DNA of 64,000 nt from NCBI GenBank assembly GCA_965112735.1, contig OZ218960.1, forward strand, positions 434,001 to 498,000, given 5' to 3'. Shown here in pieces: positions 9,723 through 26,148 of this stretch. Source of the DNA: Phaeosaccion multiseriatum (lineage: Eukaryota > Ochrophyta, other classes). Made by a program: the position numbers and the translations under genes. Numbering within the stretch: position 1 is the stretch's first letter; each line of letters starts with the position of its first letter. The notes below the pieces were generated by a model. It ran no database searches and was not told the DNA's origin. It saw nothing but the letters and a program-made list of their open reading frames with translations.

Positions 9723-12700
9723 TCACTGCGGTTGCAACACATTAACACATTCTCCTACGACGATGATAACGGACCCTCGAGCTACTGCTGCCCCCACCCC
9801 CCCTTCAGGCTCTCCCTCCTCCTCCTCCTCCTGCTGCTGCTGCTGCTCCTGCTGCTGAATCACCAACTGCTGCAGTCGGCTGAGGCGGTGCGATAGCATA
9901 TCGAGCACCACTTCCGGCCCGTCTCGGACAGTGCAGCGAAGACATTCCACCACGGAGTCCTCCTCCTCCCATCCACTGCCATCCTCCTTCGTGCAAGTGC
10001 TACTAATGCTGTTGCTACTACTGCTGCTACTGCTGCTACTGCTCCTGTCCCATACAGTACTGCTGCTCTGGGTCTGTGCCTCCACAGGAGCCGTTAACAC
10101 CGCTACAGGGCAGGACAGCGGCCAGCCCGAGAGGCGAAGCTGCTCAAACAGACCCCCTACAGCTGACTGAACCACGGAAGGATAAGAAGGAGAAGAAGGA
10201 GGAGTGGGAGGAGGAGGGGAGGAAGAGGACGAGGAGGATGGCAGTGGATGGGAGGATGGCACCCTTTGACCGCCCAGCAGGGAAGTCACGTCGGTGGAAA
10301 TGACCAAAGTAGTGAGGGGCTCGTGCCGAGGCGGTCGGCCGGGCAAGGGCAGTGGATAGGAGGAGGAGGAGGAGGAGGAGGAGGAGGATGGCAGTGGATG
10401 GGAGGAGGTGGAGCCGGAAGTGGTGGTGACGAACGTGACCACTCGGTCAGCGACGTTACGAAACGTCAGGGGAATGCCCGCCAACACCGGCCACGCGAAG
10501 ATGGGAGACAGACCTGCAGCGGAGAGAGATGAGGAGGAGAGAAGAGAGAGGAGGACGAGAGAAGAGAAAGAGAAGGAGGAGGAGGAGGAGGAGGAGGAGG
10601 AGAGAAGACAGAGACGGAGAGTGAAGAGAGACAGAGAGAGGGGGTGTAGAGAGAGAGGTGTGTGTACGTGTGTCTGCGTGTGTTGTGTCTGTGTGTATGT
10701 GCGTGTATGTGTGTGCATGTCTACCCGTCTTACGTACTGTGTGCATGTGCCTATGTATGTAAGTGTACGTGTGTGTACCCCCCCCCCCCCGCTCCCCCCC
10801 TCCGCATCCACTGCCATCCCCCCTTTACCTGGCAGCACCAGTGGATCCACTCCATAGCCTCTGTACTCGAGCATCTCCTGAAGACACCCCCCGGGGCAAC
10901 CCTCCCCATCCACTGCCATCCCGCCGTCCATGAACGGATCCCCCCAAAAGGCCCTAGCCACCCTCTGCCCTCCCACCACGCCTCGCCGCACCGCTGCTTG
11001 TGCCTGGGCCGGGGACCTCACGACCTCCACTCTCCTCCTCCTCAGGCCCCCCCGGGGTGGAGAAGCACCTGCTGCTGTATCACCAACAGCTACCCCTTCT
11101 TGCCTTTTGTCTTTGCGGCTCTCGTTAAGGTCAAGCGCGGCCCTCACCATGCCCGCACTGCACGGGGGGATGGCAGTGGATGGGGGGGAGGGAGACAGGC
11201 CGTTGTTTTGAAGGGGTGGGTCATGGGTGAGTGTGTGGGTGCGTGCGTGGGTGCGTGCGTGGGTGAAAGTGAATGAAATGGGATTGAGGCCTATCCAGTG
11301 CCATCTGTGCCATGTATGGACTATACACCCTTACGTAACTAACGCACCTTGTCTCTTCCACGACGATGACGTCAGCGGCCTCCAACAGTGCCAAGCATTG
11401 CTCCGTCATAAAGTTGGGTCCCTGGCACCCTAACCCCACCATTGCAAGCCGAGGGCCCTTGTCTGCGCCACCCCCCAACCGGAACAGCTCCACGTCTTCC
11501 CCCCCTGGGTAGAGGACTTCCCCCCGGGGCGCCAACCCCCCCCCAGGGGCCTCATACACGGCCCCTGCCAGCCAAGCGGTACAATGATGCAGCAGTTGGT
11601 GATACAGCTTTAGAATCCTTGTTGTTTGTATTGCATGTGGCACTAGCCAAGGAAGGAAAGAGGAAGATGACTTCCAAGAAGGCACGACGAGATCGAGTAC
11701 GTAAGATTATGTAAGACGACGTAAGTACCTTCCCAGGTGCCCCCGTGCCAGCCTCTCACGGCCTTGCCCACCACGAACACAGCGGGGGGGACGATGTCGT
11801 GCTCTTCAGCCAAGTCAGCAATCGTGGACAGGCTTTAGGGAGGGAGGGAGGGAGTGAGTGAGGGAGTGAGCGAGTGAGTGAGTGAGTGAGTGAGTGAGTG
11901 AGTAGTGAGGGAGTGAGTGAGTGAGTGAGTGAGTGAGTGAGTGAGTGAGTGAGTGAGGGAGTGAGGGAGTGAGGGAGGGAGGGAGGGAGTGAGTGAGTGA
12001 GTGAGTGAGTGAGTGAGTGAGTGAGTGAGTGAGTGAGTGAGTGAGTGAGTGAGTGAGTGAGTGAGGGAGTGAGTGAGTGAGGGAGTGAGGTCAAGGTGGG
12101 TGGGTGGGTAGATGGGGTGGCAGGGTGGGGCGGGTGGGGGAGGAGGGGAGTGAGTGAGTGAGTGAGTGAGTAGGTGAGGGAGGGAGGGAGGGAGGGAGGG
12201 AGGGGAGAGAGGGAGCAAGGGAGGGAGAAAATGATGGAGTCAATGAGTGAGAGTGAGTGAGTGAGTGAGTGAGTGAGTGAGTGAGTGAGTGAGTGAGTGG
12301 GTGGGTGGGTGGGTAGCAGAACGAATCTTGGCTCAATAGGACAAGGTCTAACACGCTGAGACTGGAGATGCTCACCTTCCGATGACAGTGTGCTGGTCCG
12401 GCGTGGATGCCTTCTGAACGATGGCGCACCACTCGTCTGGCCACCCCGCCCCCCCCTCTCCTCCCTCCTCTCCTCCCTCCTCTCCCTCCCCCATGAGCCC
12501 CCGACACAGCTGTCTTAGTCTACCCGTGGCCATAAGGAAGACAAGGGTGGTCTGCCCTCCCCCTCCCCCCGTCCACCTCCCCCTCCCCACACCTTCCTCT
12601 TCCTCATCTTCACAATCATAAGGCGTCAGTAGAGGCAAACTTCCCTTGGTGCCAAAGCCCGTGGAAAGCACAACAGTTCCCCAGTGTCCTGCCCTTCCCC

Positions 12701-14155
12701 TTCCCCTTCCCCTTCCCCTCTCCCTCTCGGCTTCGGGCTCCAATCCACCGGGAAGGACTCCTCCCTTCCCCTTGCCCTTCTCCTTCTCCTCCTCCTCCTC
12801 TTGACGGGGAGACGGCACACAGTTGAGGAGCGGAATGCCGCCCAACAGAGGCGCTGCAAGAACGGAAGTGATGCCGGGCAGTACTCGAGGTTCAATGCCG
12901 TAGCTCCGAAACTCCACCACCTGTATGTGTATGGAAGAAGCGAGGGTCGCAAGGGCGGGCGGGGGGGGGAAGGAGTTGTGGATTGAGGTCATTATTGGAC
13001 ACCTCTCTTGGTCGAGGCCCCAGGCCCGAGTAAATTGGAGGCAAGCCACACGCCAGCAGGAAGAGAGGGAGAGGGAGAGGGAGAGGGAGAGGGAGAGGGA
13101 GAGGGAGAGGGAGAGGGAGAGGGAGAGAGAGGGGAGGAGAGAGTAGGGGAGTTTGAGGCAAGCAAGTGTGTATATCATCATCCTCATCATTGTCATCATC
13201 ATCATCATCTTTATCTCGCCCACCTCCTCGCCGCCCCTTCCATACAGGAAGGGATCTCCTATTTTGAGTCTGACTGTTCGCTTTCCCTCCCGCAGCGCCG
13301 CATGCACCCAGGCATAGATCTTCGCCTGTACGTCGTCCATCTTGCCTAGTTTGGGGCGGGGGCGGGCGGGGGGGGGGGGCGACTCAATCCTTCTTCGTTA
13401 TGGAGCGAAGAGAGGGCCTATCTATTCCACCCTCTTACCCTAAGAGAGGGCCTATCTATTCCACCCTCTTACCCTTTTTCTTCTCATCGGGGATGTGTAG
13501 ACGCGTATCAGGTCCGACTGCGGTGCAGGAGATTGGGGAGAGGATTGGGAGAAGGAGGGTAGGGAGGCACGATAGGGAGAGAAAGAGGGATGATGATGAG
13601 AGGGAGAGAGAGAGAGGGGGGGGGGAGGGGGGGTCTTATAACGTCTATCTTCGGTAGACGCTCGCCGAATCGTCGCAGCACCCAAAGCGACTCCTCTTCA
13701 TCACCTTCTCGTAACAGATCCGGTCCCACGAGCCTGTCGCAGACCACCACCTCGGCCTCCCGCAAGAGCCTCCTTCCCATTGAGGTGACCAAGTGCGGCG
13801 CTCCCAGGCCCGCCCCCACCAGAGCGAGGGAGGCCGAAGGTGGTAACACTTTCTCCCCTGGTGCTCCTTGCACCCCTACTCGCACGGAGGTGGCAGCGCG
13901 GTACGAAGAGGACCATGGCGGCAGGGTTCGTAGGCGTATGGTAGGTGCCACTGCTCGTGAGCCAGAGGAGACAAACGCCGGAAGCCGCCGCCGTCTTCCT
14001 CGTTGTCTGTGATGATTATCATGATCAAGCCCCTTTGGGGGTATCGGCGCGCATCCGTGTCCTGCCGCTCCTCCAGCTGCTGCTGCTGCTGCTCCTGCCC
14101 TTCCCGCAACAGCAGACCCCGTCAGCACCAAGGCCAAGGACGGCCAGGGTGACAT
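9723..14155 (-). CDS. Tandem two-domain uroporphyrinogen-III C-methyltransferase-like protein
   Basis: Minus-strand exons: 14155 to about 13650, about 13340-13224, 12920-12376, 11832-11729, 11564-11348, 11157-10829 and 10513-9723. Domain 1 has the tetrapyrrole-methylase landmarks in order: LALVGAGLGAPHLVTSMG, EVVVCDRLV, VRLKIGDPFLYGRGGEE, YGIEPRVLPGITSVLAAPL plus GGIPL, and LVFLMATGRLRQL. The expected C-terminal strand follows (PPAVFVVGKAV). A second, diverged copy follows: LAMVGLGCQGPNFMTE, DVIVVEE, WGDPF, YGVDPLVLPG, WPVLAGIPLTFRN, TTLVISTDV and GSVIIVVGECV. The family methylates uroporphyrinogen III at C2 and C7 with SAM on the way to siroheme. Domain 2 lacks the RLKxGDPFxxGRGGE loop, so it may be non-catalytic or specialised. 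Low-complexity inserts interrupt both domains. The first exon-exon junction is uncertain. Confidence 0.8.
11835..12310. repeat. Long (GAGT)n array
   Basis: GAGT/GTGA tetranucleotide array with GGGA, GGGT and GGTG interruptions in an intron of the methyltransferase gene. In the sense of that minus-strand gene it is a CACT-rich pyrimidine-leaning tract directly upstream of the acceptor at 11833. Similar GAGT arrays occur at 18067-18290 and 25542-25800, where they start exactly at splice donors. Confidence 0.9.
13060..13140. repeat. (GAGAGG)n array in an intron
   Basis: Hexanucleotide array in the minus-strand methyltransferase intron, read as CCTCTC in transcript sense. Nearby, at 13398-13472, a 35-base block (GAGAGGGCCTATCTATTCCA and following bases) is tandemly duplicated. 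Confidence 0.8.
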
Positions 14156-18605
<4,450 letters not shown>

Positions 18606-19857
18606 AGAGAGAGGGAGCTCAATCAAAGCCTGCTGGAGGGAGGGTAACGTCATTCTATTCCTCATTGACTTCATGGGCTTCACAGACATGTGATTGGAGT
18701 GTTGTTTTTGTTTTTCAGGGGAGTGAGTGTGAGTGCGTGAGTGACACTCTGACTGCCGCGAGAAGGATCAAGGTCAAGGTCAGGGTCAGGGTCAGGGTCA
18801 GGGTCATGGTCAGGGCCAGGGTCAGGGTCAGTGTCAGGGATGAAGACCGATGAGGGTTTCAGGGTCAGGGTCAGGGTCAGGGTCAGGGATGAAGACCGAT
18901 GAGGGTTTCAGGGTCAGGGTCAGGGCCAGGGTCAGGGCCAGTGTCAGGGATGAAGACCGATGAGGGTCGGGATGGGCCTGTGTGGGACGGGGTCGGGGCT
19001 TGAGTTTTGTGTGGAACCGGCGATGGACATATGCCATCACATCACCTCACCAGCACGTACAGTGTATGGACATATGCCATCACCATCACCTCACCAGGAC
19101 GTACGTATGTGCATGCATGTGGCCGTAGCCACCACCTTTCACACGGACAGAGTGCCTTTGTATGTTTGTCTTAACACCCAAAGCAGTTGGTGATACAGCA
19201 GCACAGCAGCAGCAGAGGCAGCAGCAGCAGCTGAGGGGTGGAGGGGTGGAGGGTGGGTTGTGACAAGCAGGAGGGAGGAAGGAAGGAAGGAAGGAAGGAA
19301 GGCAACCCACGACCTGACCCGTTGCGAAGGGGCAGGGAGGGAGGGAGGGAGGGAGGGAGGGAGGGACAGACGACAGAGGAGATGCGATGAGAGCGTCGCC
19401 AATAGGAGACTCTTCGTCCTTTTCATTTTCAATTATAAAAATAATAAAATACTACCAAATGCAAAGTTTAATGGGATAAACACCGCTTTGCTACAAACGT
19501 AGTTCAAAAAGTAGTTAAAAAGGGAAGGAAGGGAAGTGAAGGGAATGAGCCGTTCCTTCCGGTGGTGTTTAGACCGGGGCAAGAGGGCAAGAGGGCAAGA
19601 GGGCAGGAGGGCAGGAGGGCAGGAGGGCGGGACCTCTCATTCCTTGCAGTTTCGAATGAGTCGATAACATACCTTAGAGAAGCCCTGCGCGGGGGCAAAT
19701 GTCGTGAGCGAGCAGCAGCAGCAGCAGCAGCAGCAGCGGGCCTCCTTGGCTGGCCACAGAGCATCGACAGAAGAACCAAGTGGACGGACTACAATACGTT
19801 TCTTCCGTCGATTGTGCTGTTTTGTGTATTTCGTTTTGAAAAATTTGTGCTCTGTTG

Positions 19858-19892
<35 letters not shown>

Positions 19893-20469
19893 TAAACCGA
19901 CTCTCTCTCTCTCTCTGTCCCTCTCTCGAGAAGTAACCACCGCTGCCTTCCAATCACCCGTCCACCCACCGGGGTCCTACCCACGATCCTCTATTGTTCC
20001 TCCATGTGCCATACTCTTGTTCATGTCTATCCCTCCACTCCTCCATGTCCACAACCGAAACCAACACTACACACAACTACTCACATATGTTTCTACATAC
20101 ATCACAGAGCTTCACCGGAGTGGGCCCTCCTCCTCCTCCTCCTCCTGCTCCTCCTGCTCCTCCTGCTCCTCCTCCTCCTCCTCCTCCTCCTTCCCGTCTG
20201 CCACTGCTGCGGTATGCGAGACCGAGCACAAGTGCGGCTCTGAACTCAAGGCTCTGTGTACAATAATGCGGGCCTGAGAGCCACAGAAGACACTCATCCC
20301 CCCATCGAACATGGCTGGGTTTCGGCGGATCACCTCTACCCCTCTCCTCTCTCTCTCTACGAGTTGACAGCGTCCTCGCTTCGCCTCCATAGCTCCTCTC
20401 CGTTTCCGCCTTTTGCTTCCACAGTGGCGTCGTAGCTTCCTGTCTTCCCGCCTCTTTCCGCTCTCACGG
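18606..20469. other. Intergenic with GGTCAG hexamer arrays; no gene recognised
   Basis: Downstream of adenylosuccinate synthetase. It contains GGTCAG/AGGGTC hexamers in three blocks (about 18768-18838, 18860-18888 and 18909-18950), the latter two separated by a repeated GATGAAGACCGATGAGGGTT. It also has a duplicated GGACATATGCCATCAC (19024 and 19067), a motif copy at 19183, GGAA and GGGA arrays (19270-19375), an AT-rich patch (19420-19530), CAG runs (19711-19737 and 19860-19891) and CTC runs (20128-20190). Some of this is probably 3' UTR of the flanking genes. I cannot support a coding region. Confidence 0.5.
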
Positions 20470-20557
20470 TCACTTGCGCGGGAAAGGGCTGGGCGGGCCG
20501 GAGGAGTTCCCGCCAAAGCGAGAGGGGTACGAGGAAGGGGAGGAGGATGTGTGGTAG

Positions 20558-20588
<31 letters not shown>

Positions 20589-21198
20589 CGTGCTGTTGTT
20601 GCTCATACTGAAACTGAAGCTGTTCCTGCTGGAGGTGGTAGTTGTGGTTGTAATGTTGGTAGGGGTCAACCTGCGCGGCCGGGGGCATCGCAGGGGGGTG
20701 GTTTTGGTTGGAGAGGTCGGAGAGATCGGAGAGATTGTGTGCGTCCATACCCATATCCATAGACATGGCTTGTTGCCCCCCTCCTCCTCCTCCTCCTCCT
20801 CCTCCTCCTCCTCCTCCTCCTCCGCAGCTCTCCCGCGGGTCAACGTCTGGCCTTCCCCTCTTCATCGCCGAGGGCCCCCACCAGTCCTCCTCCCGCGCCC
20901 TCTTCACTCTCGCCTGGGGCCTCGCATCAGAAGGCGTGGGGTCATCCAGTCCCATCCGCCCTACCCAGCCGGCTGGAAGGACTTCGCTCACTCCACCTCC
21001 TCCCAATCCCTCTCCAACGCCAGCAGCATTGGAGCCGGCAGCTCCAGGATACAAAGGAGAAGCGGAGGGTGCGCTTGGTAGTTTTACCAGGCTGCGGCAC
21101 GTGAGTAAGCCAGGGTCACCAAACGCACTCCTACTGGGTCCATTGCTGTTGCTGCTGATGCCGAATGCGCCACGCTCGCTGAGGGGGGAGAAGATCAT
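20470..21198 (-). CDS. Hypothetical Gln/Gly-rich protein
   Basis: A 242-codon minus-strand frame that I do not recognise. It has a Ser/Pro/Gly-rich N-terminal half, a basic cluster VKRAREEDWWGPSAMKRGR that could be a nuclear localisation signal, a Gly run, then a Tyr/His/Gln-rich tail (QVDPYQHYNHNYHLQQEQL) and SPFPRK before the stop. Composition suggests a disordered nuclear regulator, but there is no domain. The first codons overlap a possible acceptor (cccccctcag at about 21181), so an upstream exon may exist. It could also be a chance frame stabilised by GGA and CAG repeats, although the mixed non-repeat segments argue mildly for coding. Confidence 0.4.
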
Positions 21199-22159
21199 AA
21201 TTGAATTTGCTACCTGTCAAGCGGCTGTTGCAAAATGGAAGCAGAGGGTCTTCCCAAGAGCGACAAGCCCAGCCTAAAGCAATTGCTATGAATCTTCTCG
21301 TCAGTTCAGATGCTCGTGTTGCTGTGGTGTCGTGCTGCGGCCCTAGTTCTTATACTTTGCGCCTTCCCCCCAAACTCAATTCCACCCTCTCCCAAAAATC
21401 CACGGAGAAGAGCTGCTGCTGGCTGCTGATGGCTACCGCTGCAGAGCGATAGAACAGCCCCCACCCCTTCTCCACGCTGACGGCAGATCCTTTGCAGGGT
21501 ACTACGAAGTTGGTCTAATCAAGCCGCTTTGGAGGGAAGGAGAGACAAGAGCTTCGCGCCACAAGGGAGTGCGTGTTCAAACCCAGAGATGTGAAACTCA
21601 AACTGTTTTTCATCACTGAACACCCAAACAACAGCCAGGGTCACACAGAAGATTCGCATTTGCCACGCGTGTCTAGGTCGAAGCGAAATCGGTGAGGCCA
21701 CAGAGGGGAAGGCGTAGGCTGGCTGTCTCTATAGCTGCTGCTGCTGTGCAGGGAAGACTAGGAGAAGAAGAAGAAGAGAGAAGAGAAAATTCTTGAAGCT
21801 CCGCTCTTCCCTTTCCAAGAAAAGGGGAAAGGGACGAGCCGCAGCAGCAGCAGCGTCAGTACTACTCTTCGCAGACTGTTGGGGTGCCCCGTCCCCTTCT
21901 CGTCACCAGTCGGGCGCTCTTTGAACCACACCCTTCACCACCTTACGTGTTTGGTATATCTATGTCCAACTCCCGCGCGAATTTTTTTATAAACACAAGA
22001 CAATCTCGTCGTGTTGTGCCACCCCCACCCTATTCCTGCCTTCATCTCCTCCTCTTGTGCCACCCCCACCCTATTCCTGCCTTCATCTCCTCCTCTTGTG
22101 CCACCCCCACCCTATTCCTGCCTTCATCTTCTCCTCTTGTGCTCCCCAGGCAATCAATC
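21199..22159. promoter_or_regulatory. Upstream region of the DUF900-like gene, with three 41-bp repeats
   Basis: About 960 bases without a recognised gene. Just before the start codon at 22160 lie three 41-base tandem copies (22017-22140) of a CCACCCCCACCCTATTCC unit. The tract is pyrimidine-rich and ends in ccccag, so it could be the end of a leader intron as well as promoter DNA. CAG runs flank a purine-rich block at 21731-21858. Confidence 0.4.
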
Positions 22160-23217
22160 ATGGGTACATCTGAGTCCAAACCCCTGTTTGACTATGTCAG
22201 TCCGCTCGCCATGACGACAGTCAACGGCAAGGCGACCAAGAGAGACGTGAGTGCCTTTGAGCCTTTGAGCGCATTGTCGTTGGCTGAATTCCTTTTCCAT
22301 CCAACAACCCTTTCCTTCCTTTCGTTGGGTGCATGCCTTCTCCCCCTCCTCTTTCCCCCGCCCGTCTCGCTCACTCCTCATCACCCCCACCAGGGTAAGA
22401 CCTACTTCTCCTACACCACCGAAACCAGCCAGGAGGTGCAGGAGCTTGCGACCGGCGAAGGCGCAGACCCGAATGCGGTGCTTGAGCCTTGCCACTACCT
22501 CGCAAACTTGAAAACGGTGTGTGTCTGCTTGCGTGCCTGCCCTGCGTATCTCCTTCCCGTCCTCCCCCTCCTCCTCTCAGCACTACCGGGGGCCCCACAG
22601 CTACTACTTGTATCTACTTAAATCATCTGCTCTTGTTCTCCCCCCCTCCCCCCGTCCTTGCTGCTGATGACTGCTTGACTGCTTGACGGCTTGACAGGTG
22701 GGGGAGGACAAGTTTGAGGGGGAGGAGATCTCCGAGCACGACTTCAAGCACCGCCTCGCCACCGTACGTACTCTGACGCAGCCATGCTTCTCGTTATTTG
22801 TTTGCACTGACTCCTACCTACTCTCTAACCCGCCCCCCCTCCTCTCTCTCTCTGTGTGCTCTCCCCCCCCCCCAACCCCCCCCCCCGGTTCCTCCTTCTC
22901 TCCCTCCCCTCCCCTCCCCTCCCTTGTATCACCAACTTCCCCCCCCAGACGGACGCTGCCCACATCTTCTTCTTTGTGCACGGCTTCAACACGCAGCCCA
23001 TTGAGGTGCTGGAACAGGCAAAGACACTCACAAACAAGTAAGTGTGTGGGTGCGTACGTAAGTACGTGGGTTGCGTGTGTGTGGTGGGTGGGTGCGTGCG
23101 TGTGGGCCTGGGTGGATGCGTGGGTGGGTGCGTGCGTGCGTGCGTGCGGGCGGGCATGTGTGTGTGGGGGGGGGGGGGGGCGTTGAAGAGTGCCAGCAGG
23201 GGGGGGAGAGCTTCGCA

Positions 23218-23248
<31 letters not shown>

Positions 23249-23321
23249 CTTCTTCTTCTTCTTCTTCTTCTTCTTCGGGGGGGGCGTTGAAGAGTGCCAG
23301 CAGGGGGGGGAGAGCTTCGCA

Positions 23322-23352
<31 letters not shown>

Positions 23353-26102
23353 CTTCTTCTTCTTGTTGTTGTTGCTGCTTGACGCCTCCGCCTGTTTGCT
23401 GGTCCCTCCATCCCTCCCCCTTCCCTCTCCCCCTCCCTCCCTCCCCTCCAAAGGTTCAAGGCCCATGAAGGCATCCACGGGCGTGTGGAGGTCATCCCGG
23501 TGAATTGGCCCTGTGGAGACCGAATCGGCCTGGTGCGGCCTTACCGCATGGACCAAGGCGTGGCAAGGAATGCTGCCAGGGGAATCGCCTCGGTGCGTGT
23601 GTGTGTGTCAGTAAGTCAGTGAATAGTTAGTAGTAAGCAAGTCGCTCGCTGCCGGTTCGCCCCCTTCGCTCACTAAAAGTCTCTCTCCACCCCACTCTCT
23701 TTCCCCTCTCTCCTCCCTCACGCTCTGCCCTCTTTCTCCGTCCTCTCTTCTCCCTGCCTCTCTGCTGCTCCCCTCCCCCTCTCCCTATTCCCATATGCCC
23801 TTATGCTTGTGCAGATCTTCAAGGGTGGCATTGATCCCGAGACAGTCACCGCTCGATCCACGCTCAGGTAGCTTCAGCTTCAGTTTCAGTTCCAGTTCCA
23901 GCTCCGTGTTCTCGACTTGGTCCCCTCGAAGCGTCGATATATCGACCCCATTTATATGGATGTTCGATATTATATATCGACCCCATTGTATGGATGTTCG
24001 ATATTGGTGAGGTCAAATCAACTAAGAACTTGACCTCTCCTCGTATGCCTCTTGTCTTGCCACCCTGCCCCTCTGCCGCTCTCTTGACCGGACCGACCAT
24101 CCGGGCCACCACCCCCTATAGGAAGAGGAAGGTGCACACCATGTTCCACAGCATGGGCAACCGAGTAGGGCGCTTCTTGGCGATGGAGGTGTTCCCATCC
24201 GACACCTTCCCCAACACAGTGTAAGAGAAGAGGAGAGGAGAGGAGAGGAGAGGAGAGGAGAGGAGAGGAGAGGAGAGGACAAGAGGGGAGGAGAGGAGAG
24301 GAGAGGAGAGGAGAGGAGAGGACAAGAGGGGAGGAGAGGAGAGGAGAGGACAAGAGGGGAGGAGGCCGCCGCTCCCTTCGCCCAACCCTAACCTCCTCCC
24401 CCCTCCCCCTCCCTCCCTCCCTCCCTCCCTCCCTCCCTCCCTAACCTCCTCCCTCCCTCCCTCCCTCCCTCCCCATGCCAGCACCGGCGCCGAAAAGTAC
24501 GAAGACTCTGTGACGGACCCCACATACAAGAGCATGCTTGACAATTGCTTTTTGGTTGCGGCGGACGTGCCTGCCACCATCTTCAGCGACGAACACGCCA
24601 GGGACGAGGGAGGGGCCGCCCTAAGCACTCTGTACGATCATGTAAGTAGGCTTAAGTATGCGTATGAAAGCTTACGTTGGCTTGGAAGTAGGCGAAAGTG
24701 GGCCCTGGGGCTTTGTTGTAAGTCGCACACGTGGGACATCGTTATGTCGATGGCCCAGTTGTAGGCAGTATCTTTATGTCAATGGCCGAGGTGTAGGCAA
24801 TATCTGTATGTCAATGGCCCAGTTGTAGGCAATATCATTAGGTCAATGGCCCAGGTGTAGGCAGTATCTGTATGTCAATGGCCCGGGTGTAGGCAATATC
24901 TATATGTCAATGGTTCAGGTGTAGGCAATATCTGTACGTCAATGGCCCAGGTGTAGGCAATATCTATATGTCAATGGCCCAGGTGTAGGCAATATCTGTA
25001 CGTCAACGGCCCAGTTGTAGGCAATATCTGTATGTCAATGGCCCAGGTGTAGGCAATATCTGTACGTCAACGGCCCAGTTGTAGGCAATATCTGTATGTC
25101 AATGGCCCAGGTGTAGGCAATATTCATGCAAAGTGGGGGTCGCGGCACGTAACTTTACAGGTGCTCGTTCACGACTGTAAAGTGGGGCTAGCTGGCAGAG
25201 TAAGACAGGGGGAGGGGGGGCGGGCGGGGGCAATGGGTGTAGGCTTAAGTATGCTTAAGTATGCTCAAGTATGCTAGGTGAGGCATGTAACGAGGCCAAA
25301 GGCTGGGACGGAGGGAGGGGGCGTTGGCGGGTGGTGAGTTTCAGTTTCAGTTTGCTTTCATTTCTTACATTGGTACACGGGGGGCGCAACGTGGCTGTGC
25401 TGTGCATCATTGGGTCTCTTCCCCTACCCAATCAGGTGCACGTGGTGCACGCCGGCGGGGACCTCCCTCTCATATCTTCGCAAACGGTCAACTTGGGAGC
25501 TCGCCTCGGCCAAGGGGATGGGGCCAAGGACGTCAGCTCCGGTGAGTGAGTGAGTGAGTGAGTGAGTGAGTGAGTGAGTGAGTGAGTAAGTGAGTGAGTG
25601 AGTGAGTGAGTGAGTAAGTGGTGAGTGAGTGAGTGAGTGAGTGAGTGAGTAAGTGGTGAGTAAGTGAGTGAGTGAGTGAGTGAGTGAGTGAGGGAGTGAG
25701 TGAGTGAGTGAGTGATTGAGTGAGTGAGTGGGTGAGGGAGTGAGTGAGTGAGGGTGAGTGAGGGAGTGAGTGGGTGGGTGAGTGAGTGAGTGCGTGAGTG
25801 AACCCCTTCCTCCCTCCCTCCCTTCCTCCTTGACGCCGCCCCCCCGCTCCCCCTTGTGCCGCCCTTGCCTCTCTCCTTCTCTCTCTCCGTTACCTGGACC
25901 CCCTCCCTCCCTTGCAGGCATTGTCGTTAACCACCTGGATGCCTCTGCCTTCAACGGAAAGTACGACCGCCTGTTGGGCCACAGGTGAGGAAGGAAAGCC
26001 CAACCCCCCCCCCCCCCCTTCCCTTTCCAATCTATGCTTCCTTTCGTCTTTCCCAACCCACTCTGAGCCTTACGCGCCCCCCCTCCCCCTCCCTCGTACC
26101 CT

Positions 26103-26148
<46 letters not shown>

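Noticed and set aside
9230-9896. Overlapping frames of LPHCLTASLPH-type repeats
   Set aside because: All frames of a CTCACTGC octamer array are open; no start context, domain or codon structure.
11755-12310. Possible CRISPR-like or direct-repeat array
   Set aside because: Pure GAGT slippage with no unique spacers, in a eukaryotic intron.
21572-21620. A GTTCAAACCC stretch resembling a tRNA T-arm
   Set aside because: No matching acceptor stem, D-arm or anticodon arm could be folded around it. I found no convincing tRNA or rRNA gene in the window.
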